Origin: Neurospora crassa OR74A
Lineage: Eukaryota; Ascomycota; Sordariomycetes; Sordariales; Sordariaceae
Direction: 5' to 3'
Length of the DNA: 64,000 bases
NCBI RefSeq assembly: GCF_000182925.2
Contig: NC_026502.1
Coordinates: 930,001 to 994,000 of the forward strand
Positions 45,968 to 57,278 of this stretch are shown here, piece after piece. Every line of letters starts with the position of its first letter. Position 1 is the stretch's first letter. The position numbers and the translations under genes are program-made. The notes under the pieces were generated by a model. It was not told the DNA's origin and did no database searches. It saw only the letters and a program-made list of their open reading frames with translations.

Positions 45968-48900
45968 CGGGACGTTTTATATATTATCGTTCGTTCGCGT
46001 TCGTATTTGTTGGAGAAGCGGTTCGGGACGGGGCGAGTAATGATATTGTTGACAGAGGTTCCCGCTGCGGAACTGGGACAGGGAGTCGGGGTCGATGACG
46101 GGGGAAACTCCTATGTCTTTTGGAAGGATGGAAAATCGACGGGTCGTCCGACGGGTTGGACCGGGGCGAAACAGGCTGGTGGTGCTAGGTGGGATCGAAG
46201 CGAAATCTCATGGCATAACTGATCGGCCTCTAGTCGGGGCTTTTAGGGCGGGCGGTGACAGTTCGAGAAGGATCAATTCCAGTGTGGCGCGGCGGTGAAA
46301 GGAAAGGAAGCGAGCGGCCTCTTGGCTACACCATGCGTTCCTTGTTGACTTTGTTGGGCTGTTGTTGATACGATGAGAAAGCTGGAGCAGCCGAGGAGAT
46401 GGGCGAGAGAGGTACTCGAGGCGGGCAGTTAGTTCTCTTTGCTGAAGCCGTTGCCCGTGTCTCTCTCTTAGTTCCGAGTCTCGGATCTCGGGGGGAGATG
46501 GGCGTTATGGTGTAGCTTCAGAGTTTAAGACCACGCCAACACCCTTGGATTCCTGGGATCTAAACTTGACCGGAGCTCCAAAATTTCCCTTTGTTAGTAG
46601 CTAGAGACTGAAAGAGGGTCAGCCGGGTCGGGTAGCAAAACAACACCCACGTCTCCAAGATAGGGGTTAGCGCGTCTTTGGCAGAGGCCAAGCAAGGGGT
46701 GGTAGGTACCTCTAACCAGGTGTCTCTCAGTGTTGGGAACTCGGGGGTTGCATCAGCACCAGCACCAGGGCACCAGCAGGGCAGCGTCCACGGGGCATCA
46801 ACGGGCATCCAGTTGAAAGCATGGCACAGGGAAGCGATCATGGAAATCCAGCCAGGGTCGACAGGGGCAGGGTAGCCTTGCGGGGGGGGGGGGGGGGGGG
46901 CGGAAAAGAAAAGAAAAGAAAAGGAAGAACGGAAGAAGCGAGGACGGGAAGGGGGAATCCACACTAGAGGTAGAAACTGGAATATTCCACCCAGGGGAGG
47001 CCAGCAAGGGAAGAAGAGGTCAGTATGTAGTGTAGTATCATGGACTGACCTGATGGACCACGACGACACCCACTGCCTGAGAGGAAAGAAAGTCCAGTGT
47101 CAACAATGGAATGGGGAACTGAAATGATCGATGCACACCTGCATGGACGTAGTGTACCTATTTACAAAATCAAGCCAAAGACCCCGCTTTTCCTTTCCCG
47201 CCCATTCATCCCGTCTTGACACGGGGTTTGGCCAAACTGAGGTGTCTCACCAAAAGCACAGCAAAGGCACAGTAACCTACAGTGTCTTGTGCCTGCAATC
47301 CGGGCGGGGGTTAACATCCAAGACAGTGGGCCCGTGCGGCACAGCGCTGTGTGTACCTATATAGGTATGTATTGTGCGAGTAGTGTACTGTCTCTAACCA
47401 TCCATTTAGCGCGCCGCACCATGCACACCCTGATGGACTGCAAGGGACAAAGCTCAAGCTCCCATCCCCATCAAAATGATTTGATACACTGTGACGCCCC
47501 AACCACGTCCGTCGATTGCACAACATCAAAGCGAGGAGACATCGAGATGAACTGCTTCAGGAACCTATAAAGTTCATTGGGTAGACGATCGGCCGGCCGT
47601 GGTAGCCGGTAACCCTTTTTTTCTCTATTTCAATTGTAACTCCAAGCACTAGACACTAGACAACGTCGAACCAGCACCTAGAGAAGAGGTAAGTAGGTAG
47701 GTACCTATTCCGGATGAAACTCTGAAACGAAGCGCCGGTAACAGAATTGATCGAAACTGGAGCCACCCTCATTACCGCCCCATGGCACACTACGACTCAC
47801 ATCCCCGACCATAATCACTGCAATATGATATCTGTTAGATCTTATTACTTACCTACTATAGAGGTACCTACCTGCCTTCTATCCATTCAACCAACCTTTT
47901 ACTTTTTCTGGTATGTACGCAATGTACATACATATAACTAGGTTTTGGTCAGCCGAGATCCGATCGCTGGTCGCATCTGGAAACTTGATTGTTTAACAAA
48001 ACGAAACATCCGAAGCCATCGCTTGCTGCCTTGGCAAGTCGTATTTTACCATGGACTTTCCACTCATGGTGCATGTTTATGCTTCCGTCCTCCGAGAGAG
48101 CACCGCACGAACAACTGAACTCAACGAATGAATGATTCTTTTTCCCGAGAACCGTGCCATCGTGACACCCGCCGGGACTGTGCGCAATTGTAAGAGCAAA
48201 CTTGTCAGTTGTCACCACTTGAGGAACCTTTTTGAACTCAAGTAGTCTCACAAACAAACAAACAAACAGCGGAGAATTCAATGGGATATTTTTGGCAACT
48301 CAAATGTTTGATACTGTAGCTAGGTACACATCCAAGAACTAGAATAAGTGATCGACAACAGACCCATCTAGCTGTCTGTCAACAGAGAGGAAGATCAACT
48401 GAACATCAAACATTCCCTCCCGCCTGCCAACCTGCCTCGGCTTGCACATCCGGATGTTTAGCTCCGCCCGTGTAGCCGTCCAAGACCACTTGCAGCGAGG
48501 CACTCGAGGCTGAAGTCTGAATGCATAGTGTTGATTGACTTGCTTTTCAGCCTCAAGTAGCAGCCTTCGTATAAACTTTCCGCTTGTATTCAGTTGTTTT
48601 GGTAGCGTCCAAAGTCAGCTCCGAAGCCTCTGTGTTCCAGTACCAGAGTGGCTTGCTTGAGTGGCTTGATTGTCCTACGCCACGAGACATGATGCGCGAT
48701 ACATCATACGGAACAATATCGGAAAACACACACAATCACTCAGCGTGACTGGAGAGTTAGGTACATGCCAAATTGGGAGGGAAGCGGCCGTGAATGTTCA
48801 GGACAAAGCACCATATATTTTCATACATCAACTCAGCTTCGCTATAGGCAGACTGTTGCGGCTTACCTACACCCGACCAAGCCAGTAACTATATAAGAGC

Positions 48901-49414
48901 GGCAGTAGCCAACATCCTCACCATCCTCACCATTACCATCATCATCAACCATGGGATAACAAGAGGAAGTGGTAGCAAAAGTAAAAGTGTACTACTCCTA
49001 ACACAACACACAAAAACGCCATCTAATGCCTCCATCCACACCTACTACCTTTATCCATCCTCCCATCCAATCTTCATTCTTCCTCGTCCTCATCAATTTC
49101 TTGGAAAAAGAAAGTGATGCGCTTTGTAAACCCAACATAATAACATGATAAGAATTAAAAAAAAAAAAAAAAAGACTAAAATACAGTTCATAAAGAAAGT
49201 GCCTGATTTGATACCTTAACCCCGCTACCCATTAGAATGGTGTTGTTGTGTGATGTGAGATTCATGCTTTTTGTGGTTTGCCCAACTCCCCAAAATCAGA
49301 GAAAGATTTCAGGCTTTTGTTTGTTCATAATTGATTTATAAGAACAAGTTATGTCCTGTCCCGCACCTTTACTTACACCCAACCCCCCACTCACTCAACT
49401 CACCTCTGCGCTCC
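45968..49414. other. 3.4-kb gene-free region, SOG2 promoter and YME1 3' end
   Basis: No supported gene. A run of 19 G lies at 46882-46900 followed by an AAAAG repeat. GGTA/TACC repeats lie near 47688-47706, and an A run near 49157-49173. The SOG2 gene probably has a long regulated promoter here; no motif could be assigned. Confidence 0.45.
46882..46900. repeat. G19 homopolymer followed by an AAAAG repeat
   Basis: Nineteen G in a row, then C and several AAAAG-like units up to about 46925. It is a mononucleotide microsatellite in the SOG2 upstream region and is prone to length error. Confidence 0.9.
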
Positions 49415-52096
49415 TCACGCGGGCACAGGCGGCGGCGGGGCCGGTCCCGGGCCACTGTCACCCGGGGGCGGCACGTCGCCAGGTAGGGGTGGTAGGGGCA
49501 GGCCCGGCTCCAGGGTGTCGCTGGGCTTGGGAATAGCCATAGGCCCTGGCGGCACCGAGATGCGATCCTTCAACTTCTCTCCCCGAATCACCCTCTCAAC
49601 TTCCTTCTTGTCCAGTGTCTCGTACTCGACGAGCGCCTTGGCCAAGTAGTCGAGTTCGTTCCTCTTGGAGGTGAGCAGGTTACGCGCACGCTCGTACGAT
49701 TCGTCCAGAACTCTCTTCACCTCGGACTCAACCATCGCCCTGGTCTCGGAGCTGAGCTGGTTGTACTTGCGGAGGTACTCAACGGGGCCGAGCTTCTCAG
49801 ACATGCCGAGCTGAGCAACCATCTGCCAGGCGGTTCTGGTGGCCATGTCAAGATCCTGAATGCCATGTTAGTTAACTCGTCTAATCAAGTGGAACAAGGG
49901 GAGGGGAGAACGTACAGCGCTAACACCGCTAGTCACAAGCTCGTTACCATAGACAATCTCCTCAGCGACCTTGCCGCCCATGGCACGGTCAATCATACCC
50001 AAGTAATCCCTGACAGTAAACGAGTGCTTGTCCATCTCAGGGAGGTAGGCAGTGTGGCCAAGAGTCTGGCCACGTGGAAGAATGGTGACCTTGTAAAGCG
50101 AGCTTGCGCTGTCCTTGGCGTAATATCCGACGAGGGCGTGACCAGCCTCATGATAGGCAGTCATCTCCTTTTCCTTGGCTGTGATAACCATACTACGCTT
50201 CTCAGCACCCATGATGACCTTGTCCTTTGCCCATTCGAAATCCTTTTGAGTAACAGCCTGAGCCTTCAACTTGCTGGCGTGAATAGCAGCCTGGTTGACA
50301 ATGTTCTCCAGCTCGGCACCAGAAAGACCAGAAGTTCTGGAAGCAATAGCCTCCAGGTTGACATCGGCAGCAGCCTTGATGCGCTTGGCGTGGTGCTGGA
50401 GAATGGCCATACGGCCGCGGACATCGGGAAGAGAGACAACAACATTGCGATCGAAGCGGCCGGGGCGGGTAAGCGCCTTGTCAAGGGACTCGGGGAAGTT
50501 GGTGGCGCCGATGATGATTACACCACTGTTTTGCTCGAAACCGTCCAACTCGGTAAGAAGCTGGTTGAGAGTCTGACGTACGTAGGTAGCGTCCCTGGAG
50601 TTACGCCGGCCACCAATAGCATCAAGTTCGTCGATGAAAACAATTGAGGGAGCCTTGGCCTTGGCGGCGGCAAAGAGATCACGAACACGCTTTGCGCCAA
50701 CGCCAACGTAGACCTCTTCAAACTCGGAACCGGACATGTTGAAGAAGGGAACGCCAGCTTCGCCGGCGACAGCACGAGCCAAAAGAGTTTTACCAGTACC
50801 GGGGGGTCCCACGAGCAACACGCCCTTGGGGAGCTTGCCGCCAAGAGTCGAGTACTTCTCAGGGTTGCGCAAAAAGTCGATAAGTTCCTGAAGCTCTTCC
50901 TTGGCCTCATCACAGCCGTGGACATCAGCAAAGCGAGCCTTCTGGTTCTCAGGCTTGACCTCGCTGGCCTCAAGCTTGCCACCGGGGCGCTTGATGCTGC
51001 TCAAGCCCTCGAAAACCATTGTGATGACGACCATGCTGAGATACGTGAAGAGAGTGAACCACATGAGAAACTTGACCCATCTGAGAGCGGAGCTTCCGAA
51101 ACTTTCGTCAACTACGATATGCAGAGGACCCGTCTTGGCACCAGCAGCGATCGGCTTGACCATGGCCATGTTTCCACCAGTATGCTGAGCAGCAGCGGCA
51201 GTACCAGCGGCATGGATCTGGCTAGCGGTGAAACCGGAGGGGTGATAGCCATTGTTATCGACGGTGTTGTTCGCAGGCGTGTAGGGTTGACCGGTAGACA
51301 TGGCAAGGGCTTGCTGGTAGATCTGGTCTACCTGCTCGTTCGTGGCGAAACGTCCAGACTGATACCTTTCGATAATGATAGCAGGCATGTTCGCCTTGAG
51401 AAGAGCCTGGTAGAAAGCATACTGAGCACCGGCGCTGGTTGGGAACTGGTTGGCAGCGGCCTCGCGAGCAGCCAGGAGGTTGTGCGAGAGACCACCGTTT
51501 CCAAAGCTGCGGACCTGGAGAGTGAAACCGAGAGAAGAGTGTACTGGCGAGCGGAAGAAGGACGGAATGCGACCGGGCTGGTGGGTGCTCATGGACCGAA
51601 GGGTGTTGACAGTGCCCAGGGGCCTCGACATGAGCGCCGAAAACGAGCGCCGGAAGAGGGGGTTCGCCATGGCGAGCTGGCGGGAAGACATGCTTGAGAT
51701 TTCCGAAAAGATGTTTGTAGGCGAAGCATTTGCTAGACCCTGAGAGACAACGGGCTGGGGTAGAGGCGCAGTTCTCAGGAAGGCGGGCAGCGCCGAGGAG
51801 CTGGAAGCTTCGCGCGCGGGGGAGCTAGCAAGGGTGCGGGAGGCGTTCGAAGATGCTGTCGAGACGTTCGAGTTGTAGGAAAGCCGTTGTTGCGCCTTAA
51901 GAGAGGTCGGTAACCCGAAGGGAACGGTCAGGGTTGTCGCGATGGAAGGCCACAACTCGGTGGTTGCCGCCGCGATGGTCTGGCAGGCGCGCGGAGGGGT
52001 CAGCTTCATGGAAGAGGACGGCAACTTAAGGTACTAGCTAGTCTAAAAGACGGATTGCGCAAGACTTACCGGCAGCCCACTTGCGTGGAAAGCCAT
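49415..52096 (-). CDS. YME1: Yme1-type mitochondrial i-AAA protease
   Basis: Three exons (52096-52070, 52024-49916, 49855-49415) give 858 residues. The N-terminal region is rich in Ser, Ala and Arg and poor in acid residues, as expected for a mitochondrial presequence. One membrane segment lies at about 327-345. The AAA module has GPPGTGKT at 415-422 and the Walker [11 protein letters not shown]; the zinc protease motif HEAGH is at 634-638. Yme1 faces the intermembrane space, degrades unassembled inner membrane proteins and processes others. The C-terminus ends in a Pro/Gly-rich tail ([18 protein letters not shown]) not typical of yeast. Intron 1 is only 45 nt and follows a 9-codon first exon; if it is not spliced, translation could start at Met15 instead. 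Intron 2 (60 nt) has a CTAAC branch site. Neurospora has the orthologue IAP-1. Confidence 0.95.
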
Positions 52097-52838
52097 GGTG
52101 GATTGTTTACACCCACTCTCTCTCTGTTTGCGACAGACGGATGCGAAGGAGCGGAGATCTCACAATGACCAGGGCAAACCTAAAGTGTTGGTGGTGGAAA
52201 TGACAGTACAATAGTCAGTGCCAGTCAGTCACTCAGTGGCGGACTGCAGCAGATGCAACTGAGTGGACGCGGCGGCGGCGGCGGAGAACGAAACGGTTGG
52301 GTGAGCAAGTTGATTAGCTGATCAAGGGCCATAGTGCCGCCTTAAATGCTGATGCCGCCGTGGCAGGTGGCAGCCGCTTATTCTGTAACGCAGAGTCAGT
52401 CGCTGTCAGTGTTCTCGCCACTTTGGACATCTGGCCTCCCGCACTGCTACACTAAAAGCTCGGTGCGCACATTGCCCCACAATGTTACGTAGTTCTTAGT
52501 TACCTAGGGAGCAATTATGCACTAACAGGTGCGCCGACAGCGCAGTCTCGACACGTGATTTGGCGTCTTACACGAGGAAAAGTCTCGTCGCGTCACGAAA
52601 CTCGGTCTGTTCTGTTTGTTCACTTTGTGATTCGAGAGGCTCATGGACTGACTTAATCATAAACAACTTATTCATACACATGTTAGGTTCGAAACATACC
52701 TAGCCTACCAGGAGTACAAATACAGCCATTATTTTGAAATTAAGCTCACTTCTCAACAAATCACCACCTCCATTACTGAATCTGAAGAAGAAAAAAAATA
52801 CAAGTAAACAAATCACCTCCTAAAGTGTGGAAGCCAAG
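52097..52838. promoter_or_regulatory. divergent promoter region of YME1 and ORC6
   Basis: 742 bp between two start codons facing apart. It includes a GGC repeat at about 52269-52283. No defined regulatory site was recognised. Confidence 0.5.
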
Positions 52839-54278
52839 ATGAATCGCTCTATAGAACAGGCGCTCTTGTCACTTCTACCAACCCACAACACGACTCTCCC
52901 ACAACCACTCGTCGATCTCGCCAGCTCACTCCTCGCCCAATCCCGCCATCGTGCAAGCACACTCAAAGCCGAAGAGGAGATTGCACGCACCTATGCCTGC
53001 GCCCACCTGGCATGTGACAGGTACGATACTGCATCTCATCATCTCGACTCATGCCTTCACATCTCATCTCGTCTCAGCCTTACTTCACCTTTTGTCTGTG
53101 ACTATACAAAACCAACACTAACACATGCTCGCAGACTCAAAATAACCCTGAATCTCCCCCCCATCGACCCCCGCCCTCCCATTCCACCACGCATCTACAA
53201 GCGCCTCTGCTCCCACCTCTCCAATATCCTCCCCTCCACCTCTTCAACCCCCGGCCGCGGCGGTGGAACCCCCAGAAAAGCAGAACAAACAACCGCCGCC
53301 ACTCCACGCAGCCAACGGACAGTCAAAACCCCTACCTCTCGACTTCGCGACCAGCAACATCGCGCTGATGACCTCACTGCCTCCCCCTCAGCAGGACGTA
53401 GCGCGAGGAGTAATCGATCAGCTGCTACTGGCAGGACGACGACTCCCGGCACTACTACTGGGCCAGGAAAAGAAAAACCCCTTCATCAATTCCGCGGCAC
53501 ACTCTTTCCCCGCAAGGATGGGACTTCCGGAGAAGGAGGAGGATTACCAGGATGGATGAAACCCACCCTCCGCTTTCTGCTCAAAGAACTCGGTCCGTCA
53601 CACATCGGGCCAGTGGTCATGTCAGGCCTTGAATCCATCGTTGCCCCGCGTGGTCAGCGGACCGAGGACGAGTGGGTGAATGCGAACTTGGTATCACTGT
53701 TGGGCGCGCTATACCTGTTGGTCTGGCGCGGAGTTACCTGGCCCGGATCGGATATTGACGAGGGCAAGTACTTAGCGATGAGAAAAAAGGTCGTGGCGGC
53801 GCTGAAGAAGGCGAGGGAGAATGTGAAGGTGGCGGTTAAGCTTGGAACTGGTAGGGAGGAGGAAGAGGAGCAGGATGAAGAGAAGGTGTGGGAGGGTTGG
53901 GTGGATGATGGCGCGAGGGTGAAGGATTTGAACGCGGCTACATTGCACATTGGAAGGGAGGGGTGGTTGGAGATGGATTGGGCTGCCGGTGTGGAGGATT
54001 TGGCGAGAACGGTGTTGGAAAAGGAAGATTATGATGATGCGGCGGAAGATGGACGGGGCTCAGATAAGGTCGATCTATTCCGGGTTGGGCAGGGGGATAG
54101 CATGTTCCAGGATCGGTATGATTACTTGGGCGAACGCAAGCAGAAGGAGTATGCGATTTGGAAGCAGGGAATACTGAGGAAGATCAAGGCGCTGGAGAAC
54201 CCTTCTGCTAGCACCACCGCAACGCCTCGGAAGAGGAAAGTGCCGGAGGCCAATATGGATATTGACGAGGATGAGTGA
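52839..54278 (+). CDS. ORC6: Orc6 origin recognition complex subunit
   Basis: Two exons (52839-53020, 53135-54278) give 441 residues. The N-terminal TFIIB-like helical fold is seen in MNRSIEQALLSLLPTH and LKAEEEIARTYACAHLAC. A basic, Ser/Thr-rich linker (about 115-220) has TPR and SPS type sites that could be CDK targets. The second helical domain follows (GWMKPTLRFLLKELG, VNANLVSLLGALYLLVWRG). The C-terminus has an acidic helix and ends in a Lys/Arg patch (TPRKRKVPEANMDIDEDE). Orc6 is part of the complex that loads Mcm2-7 at replication origins. The 114-nt intron is in frame and stop-free with a strong CACTAACAC branch site, so an unspliced message would still encode a protein with 38 more residues. 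The start ATG has the context AAGATGAAT; an in-frame ATG further upstream was not seen. Confidence 0.9.
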   Translation: MNRSIEQALLSLLPTHNTTLPQPLVDLASSLLAQSRHRASTLKAEEEIARTYACAHLACDRYDTASHHLDSCLHISSRLSLTSPFVCDYTKPTLTHARRLKITLNLPPIDPRPPIPPRIYKRLCSHLSNILPSTSSTPGRGGGTPRKAEQTTAATPRSQRTVKTPTSRLRDQQHRADDLTASPSAGRSARSNRSAATGRTTTPGTTTGPGKEKPLHQFRGTLFPRKDGTSGEGGGLPGWMKPTLRFLLKELGPSHIGPVVMSGLESIVAPRGQRTEDEWVNANLVSLLGALYLLVWRGVTWPGSDIDEGKYLAMRKKVVAALKKARENVKVAVKLGTGREEEEEQDEEKVWEGWVDDGARVKDLNAATLHIGREGWLEMDWAAGVEDLARTVLEKEDYDDAAEDGRGSDKVDLFRVGQGDSMFQDRYDYLGERKQKEYAIWKQGILRKIKALENPSASTTATPRKRKVPEANMDIDEDE

Positions 54279-54362
54279 GCAGGTCACGCGTCGCTCAAAG
54301 GGTTGAAACCAGGTTCGTAACCAGAATCTTCTTTATCTATTTCCTCTACATCACCACATGCT

Positions 54363-55734
54363 TTACGCACCATGCTCCTTCAAGCTCTTAACCGTGTCAA
54401 CCACCATCTGCTCCACACTAATGAAATCGATCTTCAGCAACTCATTCGTCGCCTTGTTATCGACCTTGAACCGCTGATCATCCGGCGGCAGCTCGCCGCT
54501 CTTGAGCGCCTCTCCCTCCGGCAACTTATCCCCATACTCGGGGAAATTCTTGCGCACCTTCTCTGCAATCTCACTGTTGCTGAACGTCCCAGCAGTGGTG
54601 AACAATCTCTTGCCACCCGCCTCTGGCACCTCCAAACCTGCACGGATATGCGCCCTAGCAACATCGCGCACATCAATCCAAATGGTGGCGGCACCGGTGG
54701 ATGGCACGCCCTCCTTCCACTTGCCCTGCAGCAAATCAACAATGCGTTCGTTGCTGGTGTTGATGCTGCTCAGGCTGGCGAGGTGGTGGACGACAGGACC
54801 AAACACCATGGGCGGGTTGATGGTGGCCAGGTCGAACTTGACATTGTTAGCCGGGTCGCGGACAAAGTCCCAGGCGGCCTTCTCGGCGAGCGTCTTAGAG
54901 GCCCGATAGGCGGTCGCGGGGTTGCGGTGGATGTCGTCGATGGTGACGGGGTTCCAGGAGGCTTCACTGAAGGTGTGGTTCGGGTCCGTGATCTTGTTCT
55001 CGTCCAAGATGGCGGCGAAGGAGGAGGTGATGACGACGCGGCGGACAGTGGGCGCGGAGCGGGCGATGGCTTTGAGGATGCCGGTTGTGCCGTTGACGGC
55101 GGGGTCGATGAGCTCGGTCTTGGGGTCCTCTTTGGGAGCTGTTAGGATATTCACAGGCAACTTGTGTGAAGCAGGATACGGAGTCACTTACTGAACTTGA
55201 AGTGGAAAGGTGAAGCAGTGTGCAAGACAACCTCAAGACCGGGCTCCTTCACAACCTCATCGAAAGCATCGAGCTTGGCGATATCGGGAACAATGACGAC
55301 CTTGAGCTCGCCGCTGCTGGCCTTATCAGGGTAGGCCTCGCGGATGTTTTGCGCCTTATCTTCAGACCGGACGGTGGTGACCACGGTGTGGCCCTTGGCA
55401 AGAAGCTGCTCGAGGATGTGAGCTGTCCATTGAAGTCGTTAGCATCCATCCATTGCTCTTTGCTATCTCAACATCTCTAAGTCCATCCATAGTGTAATCC
55501 CTGCCTGTCCTTGCGGCCGTCCGGGGCTCACAGTCAATGGTGTACACATCGTTTCACCAGTTGGAGTCATGATAAAATAGTATCATGGTTTGCACATACC
55601 AGCAATGAAGCCCGAACCACCTGTAGAAAGACATCATGAACAGTCAGCAATCCGGATATCCACGATTCAAGCGAGAATCAACGTGCATGTGAGGAGAAAA
55701 GAGGAGACTCACCAGTCAACAGAACCTTGGTCAT
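54363..55734 (-). CDS. Gre2-like NADPH-dependent short-chain (extended) reductase
   Basis: Four exons (55734-55713, 55620-55600, 55422-55192, 55138-54363) give 349 residues. The Rossmann glycine motif GGSGFIA is assembled across the first three exons, at residues 8-14. The extended SDR active site YRASKTLAEKAAW holds Tyr and Lys in the YxxxK spacing, and SFAAIL precedes it. The protein matches the dihydroflavonol reductase/methylglyoxal reductase group (Gre2 in yeast, 342 residues), which reduces aldehydes and ketones with NADPH. Introns are 92, 177 and 53 nt; exon 2 is only 21 nt. The last acceptor lacks an obvious branch site. The gene ends 84 bp from the ORC6 stop codon, on the opposite strand. 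The natural substrate cannot be inferred. Confidence 0.9.
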
Positions 55735-57278
55735 TTTGTTTGAATTGTATAACACGCAGAAAACAGACACAAGATGGATGGGTATCAAGAAGCGTGATGA
55801 AGTTCTAAAAATCAATGTAAGTAGTGTATGTGTATGATAAAAAGCGATAGCACAATATCGATGATGCCTCTTCCACTCTACTACTTAGTATAACGGGGGC
55901 ATTCATCCCTCTTTTATACAATTACAAACCCGCGCGCCGGGCTCCCCGCAATCCCGCCATCCCGCACTCCGATCCCGTGTCTCTCCCAACTTTGTTCCAA
56001 TTCCCGACCGGCAACCCGCCCCCACATAACCTCATCCCCCCAATTCCCATCCCCATCCTAGACTTAACCCCGACACGTTGTCCCATACATCTTTCATCCC
56101 ATTTCGAAGTCAGCCCCTCATCAGGCACCCTCCCACGATTTCGAACTTTCCTCCCCCTCGGATATGTAATGTGAACTGTATGTAACACGGAACCCCGCCC
56201 CTTCCCAAGCTAGGTACCTACCTACCTACCTACCTACCAAGCAATTGCTAAGCTCGCCCCGTAGCTCGCCTAAGCACTGTGGGGTCATTACACTACTGCG
56301 TACAGTATACTACTGTAATGGAGACATTCCGTTTAGCGTGGGGTCCATTGAAAACGTCATTGATGCACAGGTGCGCTCGCTACTTTTTTGCCCCGAGGTT
56401 ACACAGTATTTCTGTACTACTACGCTACAGTACACTAGGTACACTACGGCGGGCGATAAACCACATTTGTTATCTGCTACCTAACTCCGAAACTGCCGTC
56501 TTGTTAACGCCGTTTCGTCCTTTCATTGTAACACCCGGACTGGTCTGGTGCGACAACTTGATTGGACCTGAATATTATATCAAGATCGAGTTTTCATTGA
56601 GTAGCCAAATGTCGATTTGGTACTTACACACTACAGTCTGTTTGTCGGTGATAAAATATCATGAGGTGGATCAGACCGTTGAAACCAAGTGTTGCTTACA
56701 AATTGGTTACTATCTCATGTCAACGACCGGAGACTCTTTTTTCTTTTTCTCGTGGTCAATGTACGTTCGTGTCCTTTGTATGCTGATGGGAAATTCCATG
56801 AAGCTTATACCTATAATGAATAATGTCTTGCCCTTGACAAAGTTGATGGAACTTCTGGAAGTAGCCTTGGCGGGCGAGCATAAACCGAACAGGAACAGTC
56901 CAATACTGTCCGTTGTGGTTAGGAAAGCTGCCAGAAAATCGTAGTAGGAATCATCATACTATGCAAACACGCTAGCTACAGTCCCTTCGGGATGCCTTTC
57001 GTTATACATGAAATGCCTAAAATTCAGGTTCAAAGGTACAAACAATATGCGTAGAAATATTATGAAAGTACACCTGAGGCATAATGTACAAACCACAATT
57101 GTGCAGACTAACTGGGTCTCAACAGATTTGTCAGGGACGAGCCAAGATCCATAGCGATTTTCTTTACGCTTCTTATATTCCTCCTATCTCTTATTTACGC
57201 TGATGCTTCATGTTATACCTACCAAACCAAGAATGTATGTCTATGTAGGCATGTAACCACAACATCCACCCCGACCTC
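55735..57278. other. intergenic between the reductase gene and UFD2
   Basis: Holds the reductase promoter and the UFD2 3' region. A TACC tandem repeat lies at 56211-56238. A 221-codon plus-strand frame (56279-56944) has no recognisable similarity and was not accepted. Confidence 0.45.
56211..56238. repeat. TACC tetranucleotide microsatellite
   Basis: About six TACC units in a row. The same motif and its complement recur in short form elsewhere in the window (for example near 47690 and 61505), a habit of Neurospora-like genomes. Confidence 0.9.

Noticed and set aside
56279-56944. A 221-codon plus-strand frame downstream of UFD2
   Set aside because: No recognisable domain; many Cys, Tyr and Ser residues as expected from random AT-rich DNA. 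Could be rechecked with RNA-seq.
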